DNA from: Paraglaciecola algarum
GTDB lineage: Bacteria; Pseudomonadota; Gammaproteobacteria; Enterobacterales; Alteromonadaceae
Reading direction: 5' to 3'
DNA: 64,000 bases
Assembly: GCF_021532655.1 (NCBI RefSeq)
Contig: NZ_JAKGAS010000001.1
Coordinates: forward strand, 496,001 to 560,000
The notes beneath the pieces were generated by a model that saw nothing but the letters and a program-made list of their open reading frames with translations, did no database searches and was not told where the DNA came from. This document shows positions 1-7,756 of this stretch, in pieces. How positions within the stretch are numbered: position 1 is the first letter of the stretch; every line of letters starts with the position of its first letter. A program made the position numbers and the translations under genes.

Positions 1-773
1 TTAAGCTGGTTTTTAATTTTTATGCATGTAGGTAACAGGCGTTTTATGTGTTTAAACACCTGACTCACTGTGTCTATGTGAGGTGCAGAAATGATTATTT
101 GTCTTGTACCCTGTTGCATAAGCTCAGCCGCTGCTATTCCCAGTGCAGATGATTTTCCTCGGCCTCTATCAGCGGTTATTATTAAAGGTCTATTTCTGTG
201 TCCTAGAGTAACTTTTTGTATGGCTACTACCGCTTTTTGTTGTTGAACAAAATGTTTTTGTATTTGTTCATCAGAAACATTTTTGATGCAGTGAATAAAT
301 TTGTCTTTTGTAAGTAAACAAAGGTTTTCGTCTTCGATAAAGGCATTGCCTAAATACTGTAAAAAAAAGCTAGTTAAGTTTGTTGGATCGATGCCAAAGG
401 ATAAGCGGTTAGTAATTTCGGGATCTGGGTAGTTAGGCCAATGTGTTAAATTAGGGCAGAGCATTATCATCAATCCCCCAGACTTAACCGTTCCACTTAA
501 AGCAATGGCCGCGTTAGCCCTGAAACCATCAAAACAATCTAATACTACATTTGAATATTCGTGGCCGAGTTTAGATTTGTATTCTTTAATAGGGATTTGT
601 GGGTAATCATTAGTTGATTGGCCTATCCATAAAATATCTTCAGAATTTAAGCTTTGTAAAATAGCAAGAGTGTTTGTTCTAGCCCAAGTTTGGTCGCCAC
701 TAATGACTAATAATTGTCGATGAGAGTTTATCGAAGCGCGTTTTTGTAACCAGTTCTGTAATTGACTATGCAA
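1..773 (-). CDS. tmcA: tRNA(Met) cytidine acetyltransferase TmcA, N-terminal part (cut by window edge)
   Basis: TmcA makes N4-acetylcytidine at the wobble base of elongator tRNA-Met, using acetyl-CoA and ATP in the cytoplasm. About 257 residues are visible, read from the minus strand. The Walker A segment reads TADRGRGKSSALG (coding bases near 120-180), the form typical of the TmcA RNA-helicase domain. The N-terminal domain comes before it, with LLVISGDQTWAR near the start. The frame upstream has a stop at 780-782 and no ATG, so TTG at 773 is the likely start. The acetyltransferase and C-terminal domains lie outside the window. The gene is divergent from the thioesterase at 847. The identification is strong; the start codon is less certain. 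Confidence 0.88.
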   Translation of the reverse strand, partial: MHSQLQNWLQKRASINSHRQLLVISGDQTWARTNTLAILQSLNSEDILWIGQSTNDYPQIPIKEYKSKLGHEYSNVVLDCFDGFRANAAIALSGTVKSGGLMIMLCPNLTHWPNYPDPEITNRLSFGIDPTNLTSFFLQYLGNAFIEDENLCLLTKDKFIHCIKNVSDEQIQKHFVQQQKAVVAIQKVTLGHRNRPLIITADRGRGKSSALGIAAAELMQQGTRQIIISAPHIDTVSQVFKHIKRLLPTCIKIKNQL

Positions 774-846
774 GTTGACTCAATTCACTTATTAACAGGG
801 TATAATCCAATTTGGCTATTTTAAGCAAAGTTTACAAGGAATACGA

Positions 847-1233
847 ATGCGCTTTTTATCTAGGCGGTTAGTTATGCCATATGACCTAAATTATGCAGGT
901 TCATTATTTGGCGGCAGGGTGTTGCAATGGATAGATGAAGAGTCTGCCATTTACGCTATTTGTAAATTAGACACCAACGTCCTAGTGACTAAACATATTG
1001 GTGCTGTTACGTTTGAATCTCCCGCCATGCAGGGCGATATTGTAGAGTTTGGCTTAGTCACAAAAAGTGTTGGCCGTACCTCAATTACAGTCACATGTTT
1101 AGTCAGAAATAAAGTCACTAAAAAGACTATTTGTTTGGCTGATGACATAGTTTTTGTAAAGTTAGATCCAGACACTAGAGAGCCCACACCACATGGTAAA
1201 ACTTTAGAAATGTTTGCTGAAGCAACTTTTTAA
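847..1233 (+). CDS. acyl-CoA thioesterase, hotdog fold
   Basis: A 128-residue single hotdog-domain protein of the YciA/BACH acyl-CoA hydrolase type, which cleaves acyl-CoA to free acid and CoA in the cytoplasm. The family pattern is clear: the N-terminal strand with YAGSLFGGRVLQWIDEESA (the GG..L.WIDE helix carries the active-site acid) and the later GDIVEFGLVTKSVGRTSI segment. AAGGA lies seven bases before the ATG. The protein is slightly shorter than E. coli YciA, and nothing in the sequence fixes chain-length preference. It stands alone on the plus strand, head to head with tmcA, and is followed closely by a lipoprotein gene that may be co-transcribed. Confidence 0.85.
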   Translation: MRFLSRRLVMPYDLNYAGSLFGGRVLQWIDEESAIYAICKLDTNVLVTKHIGAVTFESPAMQGDIVEFGLVTKSVGRTSITVTCLVRNKVTKKTICLADDIVFVKLDPDTREPTPHGKTLEMFAEATF

Positions 1234-1272
1234 AGGATTAGTTATGTTTTTTAAAACAAAAAGGTACTGATT

Positions 1273-2130
1273 TTGAAACTAAGTGTTTTATTTAGAAGTT
1301 TGTTAATATTTGCAATTTTCTTGATGATGTCAAACTGTAGCATCAATCATAGTCAGCCACTTGATTACCACATTATTGATGAGTATCAGTTAAACAATGA
1401 GCTCACCGAAACTTCTGGATTAGCCTGTCTTGCAGGTGAAAACGCTTTAACAATCAATGATTCTGGCAACAAGCCAATTATTTACACTGTCAATGGGAAT
1501 GGACAAGTGGTAAACCAACAGCAATTGCCGTTAACAAATTATGATTGGGAAGCGATTAGTGTAAATAAAAAGCAGTTGTTTATAGGTGATATAGGGAATA
1601 ACAGTGGTAAACGACCATTTGTACAAATTCATGTGTTTTCTATAGACGAAAAGGTAGAGTTTATTAACACCATTGATGTGAGTTATGGGCAAAATGAACT
1701 TAATAATAATCAATATATGGCTCATGATTTTGATGCTGAGTCCTTAGTAAGTGCAAATGAAAATTTGTATTTGTTTTCTAAAAGCTGGAAATCTAAACAA
1801 CTATTTATTTATCAAGTCCCCTTAGATGGAAGCAAACATCATCTAAATCCTTCCTGGACAGTCAAAGGCCTGCCAGGGGTAATCACTGGCGGTGATTATG
1901 ATAAGTTAAACCGCAGATTTATCTTGGTAGGCTATGAATTAGCAGCCTTAGGTTGGTTTAAGCCCTTCATAACAATATTGGACGATAATTTTAATTTAGT
2001 AAAATCATTCCAGTTAAATCAATATTCACAGGTTGAAGGTTTGTGTATCAATCCAAATGGAGAAGTGTGGATAACTCAAGAAAGTTCATATTTTTCAGGA
2101 CAAAAATTGATCAAACTTCAAATTAGATAA
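1273..2130 (+). CDS. predicted lipoprotein with SdiA-regulated/YjiK-like beta-propeller
   Basis: A 285-residue protein that starts at TTG; an ATG upstream is out of frame and closes at 1270. The N-terminus is a lipoprotein signal (LLIFAIFLMMSNC, lipobox Cys near residue 22), so the protein is probably anchored in the outer membrane facing the periplasm. The body has segments such as ETSGLACL, DWEAISV, GDIGNNSG and SQVEGLCINPNGEVWITQE, which resemble the SdiA-regulated/esterase-like beta-propeller group. Members of that group have no settled biochemical role. No catalytic motif is recognisable. The family placement is by pattern only. Confidence 0.6.
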   Translation: MKLSVLFRSLLIFAIFLMMSNCSINHSQPLDYHIIDEYQLNNELTETSGLACLAGENALTINDSGNKPIIYTVNGNGQVVNQQQLPLTNYDWEAISVNKKQLFIGDIGNNSGKRPFVQIHVFSIDEKVEFINTIDVSYGQNELNNNQYMAHDFDAESLVSANENLYLFSKSWKSKQLFIYQVPLDGSKHHLNPSWTVKGLPGVITGGDYDKLNRRFILVGYELAALGWFKPFITILDDNFNLVKSFQLNQYSQVEGLCINPNGEVWITQESSYFSGQKLIKLQIR

Positions 2131-2219
2131 TAGATATTCTTTTTATGTCGTAAAAGTGCCTTGCAGCAATTGAATGGGTTGTTAGAATGCTCTTCATTGA
2201 ATGAGTGTCATCACAAATT

Positions 2220-2315
2220 CAGTCACCAAGGGGAGCCACTAAGGCTGAGATTAGGAATTACATCCTAGAACCCTTTTACCTGATCCGGATAATGCCGGCG
2301 TAGGAATGGTAAGGC
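2220..2315 (+). promoter_or_regulatory. TPP (THI-box) riboswitch aptamer
   Basis: The conserved thiamine pyrophosphate aptamer blocks are all present in order: GGGGAGCC, then GGCTGAGA, an inserted P3 extension (TTAGGA paired with TCCTA), ACCC, then CCTGATCCGGATAATGCC and GGCGTAGGAA. P1 can close through ACCA (about 2225) with TGGT (about 2308). It lies about 90 bases before the TonB-receptor start, so it controls a thiamine uptake operon. Thiamine regulation by this element is established; that it is functional here is inferred from complete conservation. Confidence 0.96.
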
Positions 2316-2367
2316 TCTTATATACAAACTAAAAGTATTAATCCCCATTTATACCAGCCGTAAAACC

Positions 2368-2397
2368 GGATCTTTTCAATTAAAAATGAAGAGATCC
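2368..2397 (+). promoter_or_regulatory. hairpin over the ribosome binding site (riboswitch expression platform)
   Basis: GGATCTTTTC and GAAGAGATCC form a ten-base-pair stem (one G-U pair) with a ten-base loop, ending four bases before the ATG at 2402. The purine-rich GAAGAGA that should serve as the ribosome binding site is inside the 3' arm. No T-run follows, so control of translation initiation fits better than termination. The pairing is seen directly; the switching mechanism is inferred. Confidence 0.65.
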
Positions 2398-2401
2398 TAG
2401 A

Positions 2402-4510
2402 ATGATTTTTAGTAAAAAACCTTTAGCAAACTTAATTGGTTTGTTAATTGCCAGTACATCAGTAATTTCCCAACAAGCTACAGCCCAACAAAATTCTGAA
2501 ACGACAGAAGTAGAGCGTATTACAGTGCACGGTGCACTAACTTCAACACCTTTATCAGAAATGGCCACTAGCATTTCAGTATTGACTGAAGAAGTTATCC
2601 AGCAGCGCCAAGCACAACATTTAGAAGACTTGTTAAATCGAGCAGCTAATGTGAATTTTGCCACAGGCGCCAGCCGTGGTCGGTTTGTGCAAATTCGTGG
2701 TATTGGTGAGCGTAGTCAGTTTACCGATCCTATAAATCCTTCTGTTGGCTTTTTGGTTGATGGCATTAACTACTCTGGGCTTATGGCCGGCGCCAGTACC
2801 TTTGACGTACAGCAAGTAGAGATATTTAAGGGCCCTAATAGTGCCCGCTTTGGTGCCGATGGTTTGGCCGGAATGATTAATGTTATTACCGCTGAAGCAT
2901 CTAGTGATACTAGTTTAGATGCACAATTTGGTATGGCCAACTATGGTAGCTGGAACGCAGGTGCTGCAGTAGGTGGAGCAATTTCTGATACTGTTGATTA
3001 TCGAGTATCACTACATAAAAACCAAAGCGACGCCTTTGTGGAAAACACTTTTTTAGGCCGTGATGATACAAATGGTATTGACGAGTTAACCGCCAGAGCC
3101 AAATTAAATATAAAGGTTACTGAAGACCTTAAACTCAAAACAGTGTTGCATTTAATTGACGTGGATAATGGTTACGATGCGTTTTCTTTGAACAGAGACA
3201 GAACTACTTTGTCGGACGAGCCAGGGTTTGATAGACAAGAAAGTGAAGCCTTAGCAGTTAAAGCTGATTATCAAGGTTTAGATTGGGCAAATTTAACAAT
3301 TCAAGCCAGCGCTATGCAAGCTGATCTAGCTTATGGTTATGACGAAGATTGGAGTTTTGTGGGGATTGCCCCTGGTTGGGAATATTCATCAACCGATTAT
3401 TACTATAGAGATCGCGACGATAATTCTGTTGAAATTAAGTTATCTAGTAAATATGAAGCTGATAATGATTGGGTCATCGGATTTTATTATTCAAATGAAG
3501 AAGAGGCGCTAGAGCGCGAATATACTTGGTTAAGTAGCCCATTTGAAAGTACAGTAACTCGTAAAGATTACGCCTTATTTGGTCAATATAAACATGTGTT
3601 ATCTGACACTCAATGGTTAACCAGTAGTTTACGATTAGCTTCGCAAGAATTAACTTATTTAGATTCAAACTTATTAGACAGGACGGTAAACCACAGTGAT
3701 TGGGGAGGTGAATTAAGTTATCACCAAAATGTGGGTGACACGAGTATGTTGTACCTTAGTTTTGTACGAAGTTACAAAATGGGTGGTGTTAATGGTCAAG
3801 CTATGAGTAAGGTCGACGACATTGATGATGCCACCTTAAGACAAGCAGTGTTAGATAATGTTGAGTTTGATGCTGAGTCATTATTGGGTTTAGAGTTTGG
3901 TATTAAAGGCAGTAATCAAGATGGTAGCTTGACCCTAGACTTTAGCACTTTTTATCAAAAGCGTGATGACGTGCAATACAAAAACTCGATTGTGAAAGAT
4001 CAATCTTTTGTGGATTTTGTCGAAAACTCGGTAAATGGCACTAACTACGGTCTTGAAGTTAGTATTAATTATAGTCTGAATGAATCTATTGATGTGTTCG
4101 TCAACCTTGGTTATCTAAAAACAGAAATTAAAGACATTACTCGTCAAGATGGCACCAATATAGATAAGCGTGACCAAGCTCATGCCCCTAAATACCATGT
4201 TAATGGCGGGGTCAACATTCAATTAGCAGATAACTTATCTTGGTTAATTGAAGTGGATGCTAAGGATGAGTTTTATTATTCATTCAGCCACGATAACAAA
4301 GCAGACAGCATGGCTATTGCTCACACTAGTTTAGAATATGTGATGCAAGATTGGAGTATCAGTTTGTATGCTCGTAATTTATTCGACAAGGACTATGCAA
4401 ACCGCGGCTTTTATTTTCCAAACGATCCAAGAGACGAGTATTTACCTCATGTTTGGGAACAATTTGGTGAACCTAGACGTGTTGGTATAAACGTTAAGTT
4501 TCAATATTAA
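2402..4510 (+). CDS. TonB-dependent outer-membrane receptor, thiamine-regulated
   Basis: A 702-residue outer-membrane receptor expected to import thiamine or a thiamine precursor or phosphate with energy from TonB-ExbBD. A signal peptide ends near QQATAQQ. The plug domain follows (about residues 35-165: TPLSEMATSISVLTEE, VQIRGIGER, VEIFKGPNSARFGADGLAGMINVIT). The beta-barrel covers the rest and ends in an aromatic residue (VKFQY), as outer-membrane barrels usually do. It is the first gene behind the TPP riboswitch. Thiamine-regulated receptors of this kind (Omr group) are known in Alteromonadales. Substrate is inferred from the riboswitch and the downstream permease and kinase. Confidence 0.9.
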   Translation: MIFSKKPLANLIGLLIASTSVISQQATAQQNSETTEVERITVHGALTSTPLSEMATSISVLTEEVIQQRQAQHLEDLLNRAANVNFATGASRGRFVQIRGIGERSQFTDPINPSVGFLVDGINYSGLMAGASTFDVQQVEIFKGPNSARFGADGLAGMINVITAEASSDTSLDAQFGMANYGSWNAGAAVGGAISDTVDYRVSLHKNQSDAFVENTFLGRDDTNGIDELTARAKLNIKVTEDLKLKTVLHLIDVDNGYDAFSLNRDRTTLSDEPGFDRQESEALAVKADYQGLDWANLTIQASAMQADLAYGYDEDWSFVGIAPGWEYSSTDYYYRDRDDNSVEIKLSSKYEADNDWVIGFYYSNEEEALEREYTWLSSPFESTVTRKDYALFGQYKHVLSDTQWLTSSLRLASQELTYLDSNLLDRTVNHSDWGGELSYHQNVGDTSMLYLSFVRSYKMGGVNGQAMSKVDDIDDATLRQAVLDNVEFDAESLLGLEFGIKGSNQDGSLTLDFSTFYQKRDDVQYKNSIVKDQSFVDFVENSVNGTNYGLEVSINYSLNESIDVFVNLGYLKTEIKDITRQDGTNIDKRDQAHAPKYHVNGGVNIQLADNLSWLIEVDAKDEFYYSFSHDNKADSMAIAHTSLEYVMQDWSISLYARNLFDKDYANRGFYFPNDPRDEYLPHVWEQFGEPRRVGINVKFQY

Positions 4511-4526
4511 TTGTATGTTTAAATTG

Positions 4527-4556
4527 AATGGGTGCTAATAGGTATTAGCGCCCATT
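4527..4556 (+). terminator. intra-operon hairpin with T-run (attenuator-like)
   Basis: AATGGGTGCTAAT pairs with ATTAGCGCCCATT (thirteen pairs, one G-U) around a four-base loop and is followed by five Ts. It looks like a factor-independent terminator placed between the receptor and the next gene. The downstream genes would then get only read-through transcripts, or have their own promoter. It also argues against the TTG at 4558 as the start of the next gene. Confidence 0.7.
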
Positions 4557-4593
4557 TTTGTATTATTTTGAAAGTCAGGAAATTAGGAAAGTT

Positions 4594-4851
4594 ATGAAAT
4601 TAGTTGCTGAAATATCTATGTACCCGTTAAACGAACAATATATTCCTCCTATCCAAGAGTTTATAGACCGTCTTAACTCCTATGAAAATTTAAAAGTGGT
4701 GACTACTGCCACCAGTACCACAGTATGTGGTGAATACTTGCCTACTATGCAATTATTAGCTGAAGAAATGCAGCGTAGCCACGAGAAAGTGGGCCAAGCT
4801 ATTTTTGTTTGTAAGTTTTTAAATGGCGACAAAATGGTAAACGAAATTTAA
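4594..4851 (+). CDS. small thiamine-binding protein (MTH1187/YkoF-like)
   Basis: An 85-residue cytoplasmic protein (MKLVAEISMYPLNEQY...) of the MTH1187/YkoF thiamine-binding superfamily, a ferredoxin-like fold that binds thiamine or its pyrimidine. Recognisable pieces are the first strand ISMYPL, IPPIQEFIDRLN, and TTATSTTVCGEYLPTMQ. The frame is open back to a TTG at 4558, but AGGAAAG just before the ATG at 4594 and the hairpin at 4527-4556 favour the ATG. Its stop overlaps the start of the permease gene by one base (TAATG), so the two are translationally coupled. It may buffer or hand over thiamine; that role is inferred. Confidence 0.78.
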   Translation: MKLVAEISMYPLNEQYIPPIQEFIDRLNSYENLKVVTTATSTTVCGEYLPTMQLLAEEMQRSHEKVGQAIFVCKFLNGDKMVNEI

Positions 4852-5474
4852 TGGGCCAGATTTTTGACAACATCTTAGAGCAATTTATTAGCCAGTTTCA
4901 ACAACAGTCTGGGTTAGAGGCTATAGCCGTGATATTAGCCTTGGCTTATGTGTGGTTAGCTGCTAGGCAAAGCATCTGGTGTTGGCCTTGCGCTTTTATT
5001 GGTACGTCTATTTACACTTACATATTCTGGGAAGTGTCTTTGCCATTTCATATGTTGCTCAATGCCTATTATATTTTTATGGCTGTGTATGGTTGGTGGC
5101 AATGGAATCAGCCTAAGTCTAAACATTTAAAGGTAATCAGCTGGACCCAATCTAGGCATGTAATTGCAATTGTAGGGTTAACCGTTTTAAGTTTTGTTTT
5201 AGCTTATTCGGCTAAATCAATTCTAGATGCAGAACATTTGTATTTAGATGCATTTATCACGGTTTTCAGTGTATTTACTACTGTTTTAGTTGCCCATAAA
5301 GTGAGAGAAAACTGGGTTTACTGGGCGGTGATAAATGCTTCTGGGGTGTATTTATATATTGCTAAAGATCTATATCTGACTGCAGTGTTAACTACCTTGT
5401 ATTTAGGTTTCTCGGTATACGGCTATATTAATTGGGGTAAAGAGCAACAAGCAAAGCCTTTAACTAGCGAATAG
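4851..5474 (+). CDS. pnuT: PnuC-family permease, probable thiamine transporter PnuT
   Basis: A 207-residue inner-membrane protein with about seven hydrophobic segments. The PnuC family signature is clear in WLAARQSIWCWPCAFIGTSI, the tryptophan-rich AVYGWWQWNQP and NWVYWAVINASGVYLY. PnuC proteins are facilitators that work with a cytoplasmic kinase trapping the substrate. Where they sit behind a TPP riboswitch they are called PnuT and carry thiamine. Here the gene overlaps the thiamine-binding protein and is one base from a kinase gene, which fits the uptake-and-trap scheme. The substrate is inferred from context. Confidence 0.87.
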   Translation: MGQIFDNILEQFISQFQQQSGLEAIAVILALAYVWLAARQSIWCWPCAFIGTSIYTYIFWEVSLPFHMLLNAYYIFMAVYGWWQWNQPKSKHLKVISWTQSRHVIAIVGLTVLSFVLAYSAKSILDAEHLYLDAFITVFSVFTTVLVAHKVRENWVYWAVINASGVYLYIAKDLYLTAVLTTLYLGFSVYGYINWGKEQQAKPLTSE

Positions 5475-5475
5475 G

Positions 5476-6303
5476 TTGAATAAAGTGGACACATCACCTG
5501 AATCTATTTGCCAAACCATTTTAGCCGAGTTAGCGTTAAGTGGGTTGTTTTCAGGGGACTGTCAGATAAATAAAATTGTTGGCGGAGCGGTAAACCTAAG
5601 TTATCAACTCGTGAATAACAAACAAAATTATTTTGTTAAAGTGTTTATTTCAGATGATATGGTTAATATCGATAGACGCCGACAATTTATCCAGCAACAA
5701 AAACTTGCTAGTTTGGGAATTGCGACAAAACCTATTTATTTATCCTCAGAGCAAACCTTTCAGGTAGATGAGTGGGCATATGGCACTTCATTACTAGATG
5801 TAGAAATGCCTGAACAACAAAAATATCAAGCCTTGGGTAAGGCCCTCGCTAAGATCCATGGCATTGAAAATAACCCTGAGTTAAATTTGCCATTATTAGA
5901 TTTACCAACTAGATGGCAAGACTACTTAACTAAAGCTAACTTAGCTCTAAGTCAATCAGAAGCAGTTGAAATCGAAGGCTGGACTAACTCTTGGTATACA
6001 GCGCAGGCGACTGATAATTGTGTTTGTCATAATGACCTTTCTCTGCAACATGTGTTATTCAATAGTAGTGGGATTATATTTGATTGGGAGTATGCGGCGT
6101 TTTCTAATCGCTACTTTGACATCGCTTCGTGTTTACAGATTAATCAAGCTTCATCATCAGATGAACAAACGCTTATCACTGAATACGCTGTGTTGAGTAA
6201 TATCCCCGAGTTAGAAGTAAAAAGTAAAGTCAATGCTATGAAACCCTTAGTCAAGTTTACCAACAAAATTTGGTTTGCAGCGGCAGATTCTAAAATTAAA
6301 TAA
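5476..6303 (+). CDS. thiamine kinase-like phosphotransferase (APH/choline kinase fold)
   Basis: A 275-residue cytoplasmic kinase of the aminoglycoside phosphotransferase/choline kinase fold. The N-lobe has GGAVNLSYQL (nucleotide loop) and YFVKVF (ATP-binding lysine). The C-lobe has the catalytic CHNDLSLQHVLF and the metal-binding IIFDWEYAAF (Brenner and DFG-like motifs). The length matches E. coli ThiK (274). As the last gene of the thiamine operon it probably makes thiamine phosphate and so traps the vitamin. TTG at 5476 is the reported start; GTG at 5485 is also possible. Choline or ethanolamine kinase activity is less likely given the operon. Confidence 0.78.
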   Translation: MNKVDTSPESICQTILAELALSGLFSGDCQINKIVGGAVNLSYQLVNNKQNYFVKVFISDDMVNIDRRRQFIQQQKLASLGIATKPIYLSSEQTFQVDEWAYGTSLLDVEMPEQQKYQALGKALAKIHGIENNPELNLPLLDLPTRWQDYLTKANLALSQSEAVEIEGWTNSWYTAQATDNCVCHNDLSLQHVLFNSSGIIFDWEYAAFSNRYFDIASCLQINQASSSDEQTLITEYAVLSNIPELEVKSKVNAMKPLVKFTNKIWFAAADSKIK

Positions 6304-6427
6304 TGTTCTATTTGCTGGTTAACTGCACAGTTAGTTCAAAAACCGCGCACTTAAGCTATTTTAGCCCTGAGTCTAAACAAAATTACTTTACCTTTAGCAC
6401 TGCATAAGTATAATTCAGCAGCTCAGC

Positions 6428-6504
6428 AGGGGTGTAGTTCCAATTGGTAGAACAGCGGTCTCCAAAACCGATGGCTGGGGGTTCGAATCCCTCCACCCCT
6501 GCCA
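6428..6504 (+). tRNA. tRNA-Trp (anticodon CCA)
   Basis: A 77-base cloverleaf with acceptor AGGGGTG/CACCCCT, D-arm GTTC...GAAC, anticodon loop CTCCAAA (CCA), T-loop GGTTCGAATCC and encoded GCCA 3' end. It is close to the E. coli tRNA-Trp sequence. The outermost pair of the anticodon stem (G27-A43) looks mismatched. Its 3' end is repeated 180 bp downstream. Confidence 0.95.
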
Positions 6505-6506
6505 AT
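6486..6506 (+). repeat. direct repeat copy 1 (3' end of tRNA-Trp)
   Basis: Twenty-one bases from the T-arm through the CCA end plus AT of tRNA-Trp (core CCCTCCACCCCTGCCA). They are repeated exactly at 6666-6686, offset by 180 bp. This is the geometry of attachment sites left by tRNA-targeting integrases. Confidence 0.9.
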
Positions 6507-6665
6507 ATTTTCAAACAGTCCTCATACATATTTAAACTCTAAATTAATTTTACAAAGTACAGATAATTGAGGGAAGAGAAGCCCCATAGGGTTCGACTAT
6601 TTGTCTGGAACAAATAGATCCGCTGAAAGCGCCCGAAGGGGCGAAGACAGGTATGTATTCAGGCT
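6507..6665. other. 159-bp segment between tRNA-derived direct repeats, with two hairpins
   Basis: No ORF is visible. Two compact hairpins are: CTATTTGT/ACAAATAG (6597-6617) and CGCCC/GGGCG (6630-6643). The segment is bracketed by the 21-bp repeats. It could be the remnant of a deleted integrated element, or a structured RNA co-transcribed with the tRNA. No integrase gene is present. Confidence 0.5.
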
Positions 6666-6686
6666 AATCCCTCCACCCCTGCCAAT
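6666..6686 (+). repeat. direct repeat copy 2 (orphan tRNA-Trp 3' end)
   Basis: An exact copy of 6486-6506 without the rest of a tRNA: the bases before it (GTATTCAGGCT) cannot form a T-arm or anticodon arm. It resembles the distal attachment site of a tRNA-integrated element. Confidence 0.9.
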
Positions 6687-6706
6687 TTTCATGATATTGT
6701 TCATAT

Positions 6707-7258
6707 ATGATCGAAACTCCAAAATTTAACTTATCTAACTATCAAAGAGCCATGTTAACCGAAATGGGGATTTCGTGCTGGCAGCTGTTTGAACACAAAG
6801 AGGCTGTTGAGTTGACAGCAGACTTAAGTGAAACAAAACAAGCAATCAAACTACAAGAAATCAAACAAAGAGTTTCACAAGACTCTGCTTTGGCTAAACT
6901 AGCGGCGTTAAAATCTTCTAACACCAGAACCACTGGACCAAACTCAAATACACAGGTTGATGTGCCATTAGTGACTAAGAAGCAAGCCACTGATCAGATC
7001 TTGTTAGCAATGAAGCATGGTTCATCAGTTTGGCTACAGGATGTTTTGTTGGCAATGGGGTTATATGGCGCAGAACAAACTTCAATTGAGGCTACACAGA
7101 TAGTTGAGTATTTTGACTTTGCATTGGCTTGGAAACAAGGTGAAAAAATTAAACTTGAAGGAAGAGTATTAACTACTCCAGCTCTGTCTGAGATGCAAAG
7201 TGCTAAAAATAAAAAGCAGCTCTGGCAAGTCATACAAGGTTTTATAAAACAAAAATGA
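6707..7258 (+). CDS. holD: DNA polymerase III psi subunit (HolD)
   Basis: A 183-residue protein similar to HolD, the psi subunit that bridges the clamp loader (gamma/tau) to chi and so to SSB at the replication fork. The N-terminal helix LSNYQRAMLTEMGISCWQL is the conserved HolD opening. A low-complexity linker (about residues 60-90: SSNTRTTGPNSNTQ) leads to the globular domain. The gene overlaps rimI by four bases (ATGA), the same order as in E. coli. HolD is poorly conserved, and position plus the N-terminal pattern make the call. Confidence 0.78.
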   Translation: MIETPKFNLSNYQRAMLTEMGISCWQLFEHKEAVELTADLSETKQAIKLQEIKQRVSQDSALAKLAALKSSNTRTTGPNSNTQVDVPLVTKKQATDQILLAMKHGSSVWLQDVLLAMGLYGAEQTSIEATQIVEYFDFALAWKQGEKIKLEGRVLTTPALSEMQSAKNKKQLWQVIQGFIKQK

Positions 7259-7707
7259 GTCTAGAGTTTATTCCCCTTACGTCTGAGAATAGTGCTATTG
7301 GATTCGAACTTCATAATTTAGGTCAACCTAATCCTTGGTCTAGGAAGATTTTTGACGATTGTTTAAGCCAGCCTTATTTTGCATTTTATTTAGGATCTAC
7401 TTCTCAGTATCTAGGGTATTTTATTGCCATGCAGGTAGTGGACGAATTAACAATTATGGATATCGGGGTTAGAAAAGTTGAACGGGGCAGGGGTTATGGG
7501 CGACTTTTGATTAATTATATTGTGGATTATTGTGAAAAGAATAATATTCAGCAAGTATGGTTAGAAGTTAGACAATCAAATACAGCGGCGATTAATCTAT
7601 ATGAGTCTGTTGGTTTTAATGTCATTGAAACTCGTCACGATTATTATGTAGGTGCCAATGGCAAAGAAGATGCATTGATTATGTGCCTACAGGTTTGTTT
7701 TAATTAA
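7255..7707 (+). CDS. rimI: ribosomal protein S18-alanine N-acetyltransferase RimI
   Basis: A 150-residue GNAT acetyltransferase that acetylates the N-terminal alanine of ribosomal protein S18. The acetyl-CoA loop is IGVRKVERGRGYGRLLINYI, followed by VWLEVRQSNTAAINLYESVGF, which is the RimI consensus. NPWSRKIF near residue 25 is the usual N-terminal NPWS motif. It overlaps holD by four bases, so the two are translationally coupled. The length is normal for the family (E. coli 148). Confidence 0.93.
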   Translation: MSLEFIPLTSENSAIGFELHNLGQPNPWSRKIFDDCLSQPYFAFYLGSTSQYLGYFIAMQVVDELTIMDIGVRKVERGRGYGRLLINYIVDYCEKNNIQQVWLEVRQSNTAAINLYESVGFNVIETRHDYYVGANGKEDALIMCLQVCFN

Positions 7708-7722
7708 CAAAGCTTTTTTGGT

Positions 7723-7743
7723 TGGGGAGCTATAAACTCCCCA
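7723..7743. terminator. hairpin terminator between rimI and the minus-strand XRE gene
   Basis: TGGGGAG and CTCCCCA form a seven-pair stem around CTATAAA. On the plus strand it is followed by GATTTTAT, and a run of six Ts lies just before it (7714-7719). It sits in the 49-base gap of a convergent gene pair and could serve both. Confidence 0.6.
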
Positions 7744-7756
7744 GATTTTATCATGC

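Noticed and set aside
4558-4593. TTG start of the thiamine-binding protein
   Set aside because: It directly follows the T-run of a terminator-like hairpin, whereas the ATG at 4594 has a proper ribosome binding site and matches family N-termini.
6600-6686. Second tRNA gene
   Set aside because: Only the last 21 bases match tRNA-Trp; no cloverleaf can be drawn from the preceding bases.
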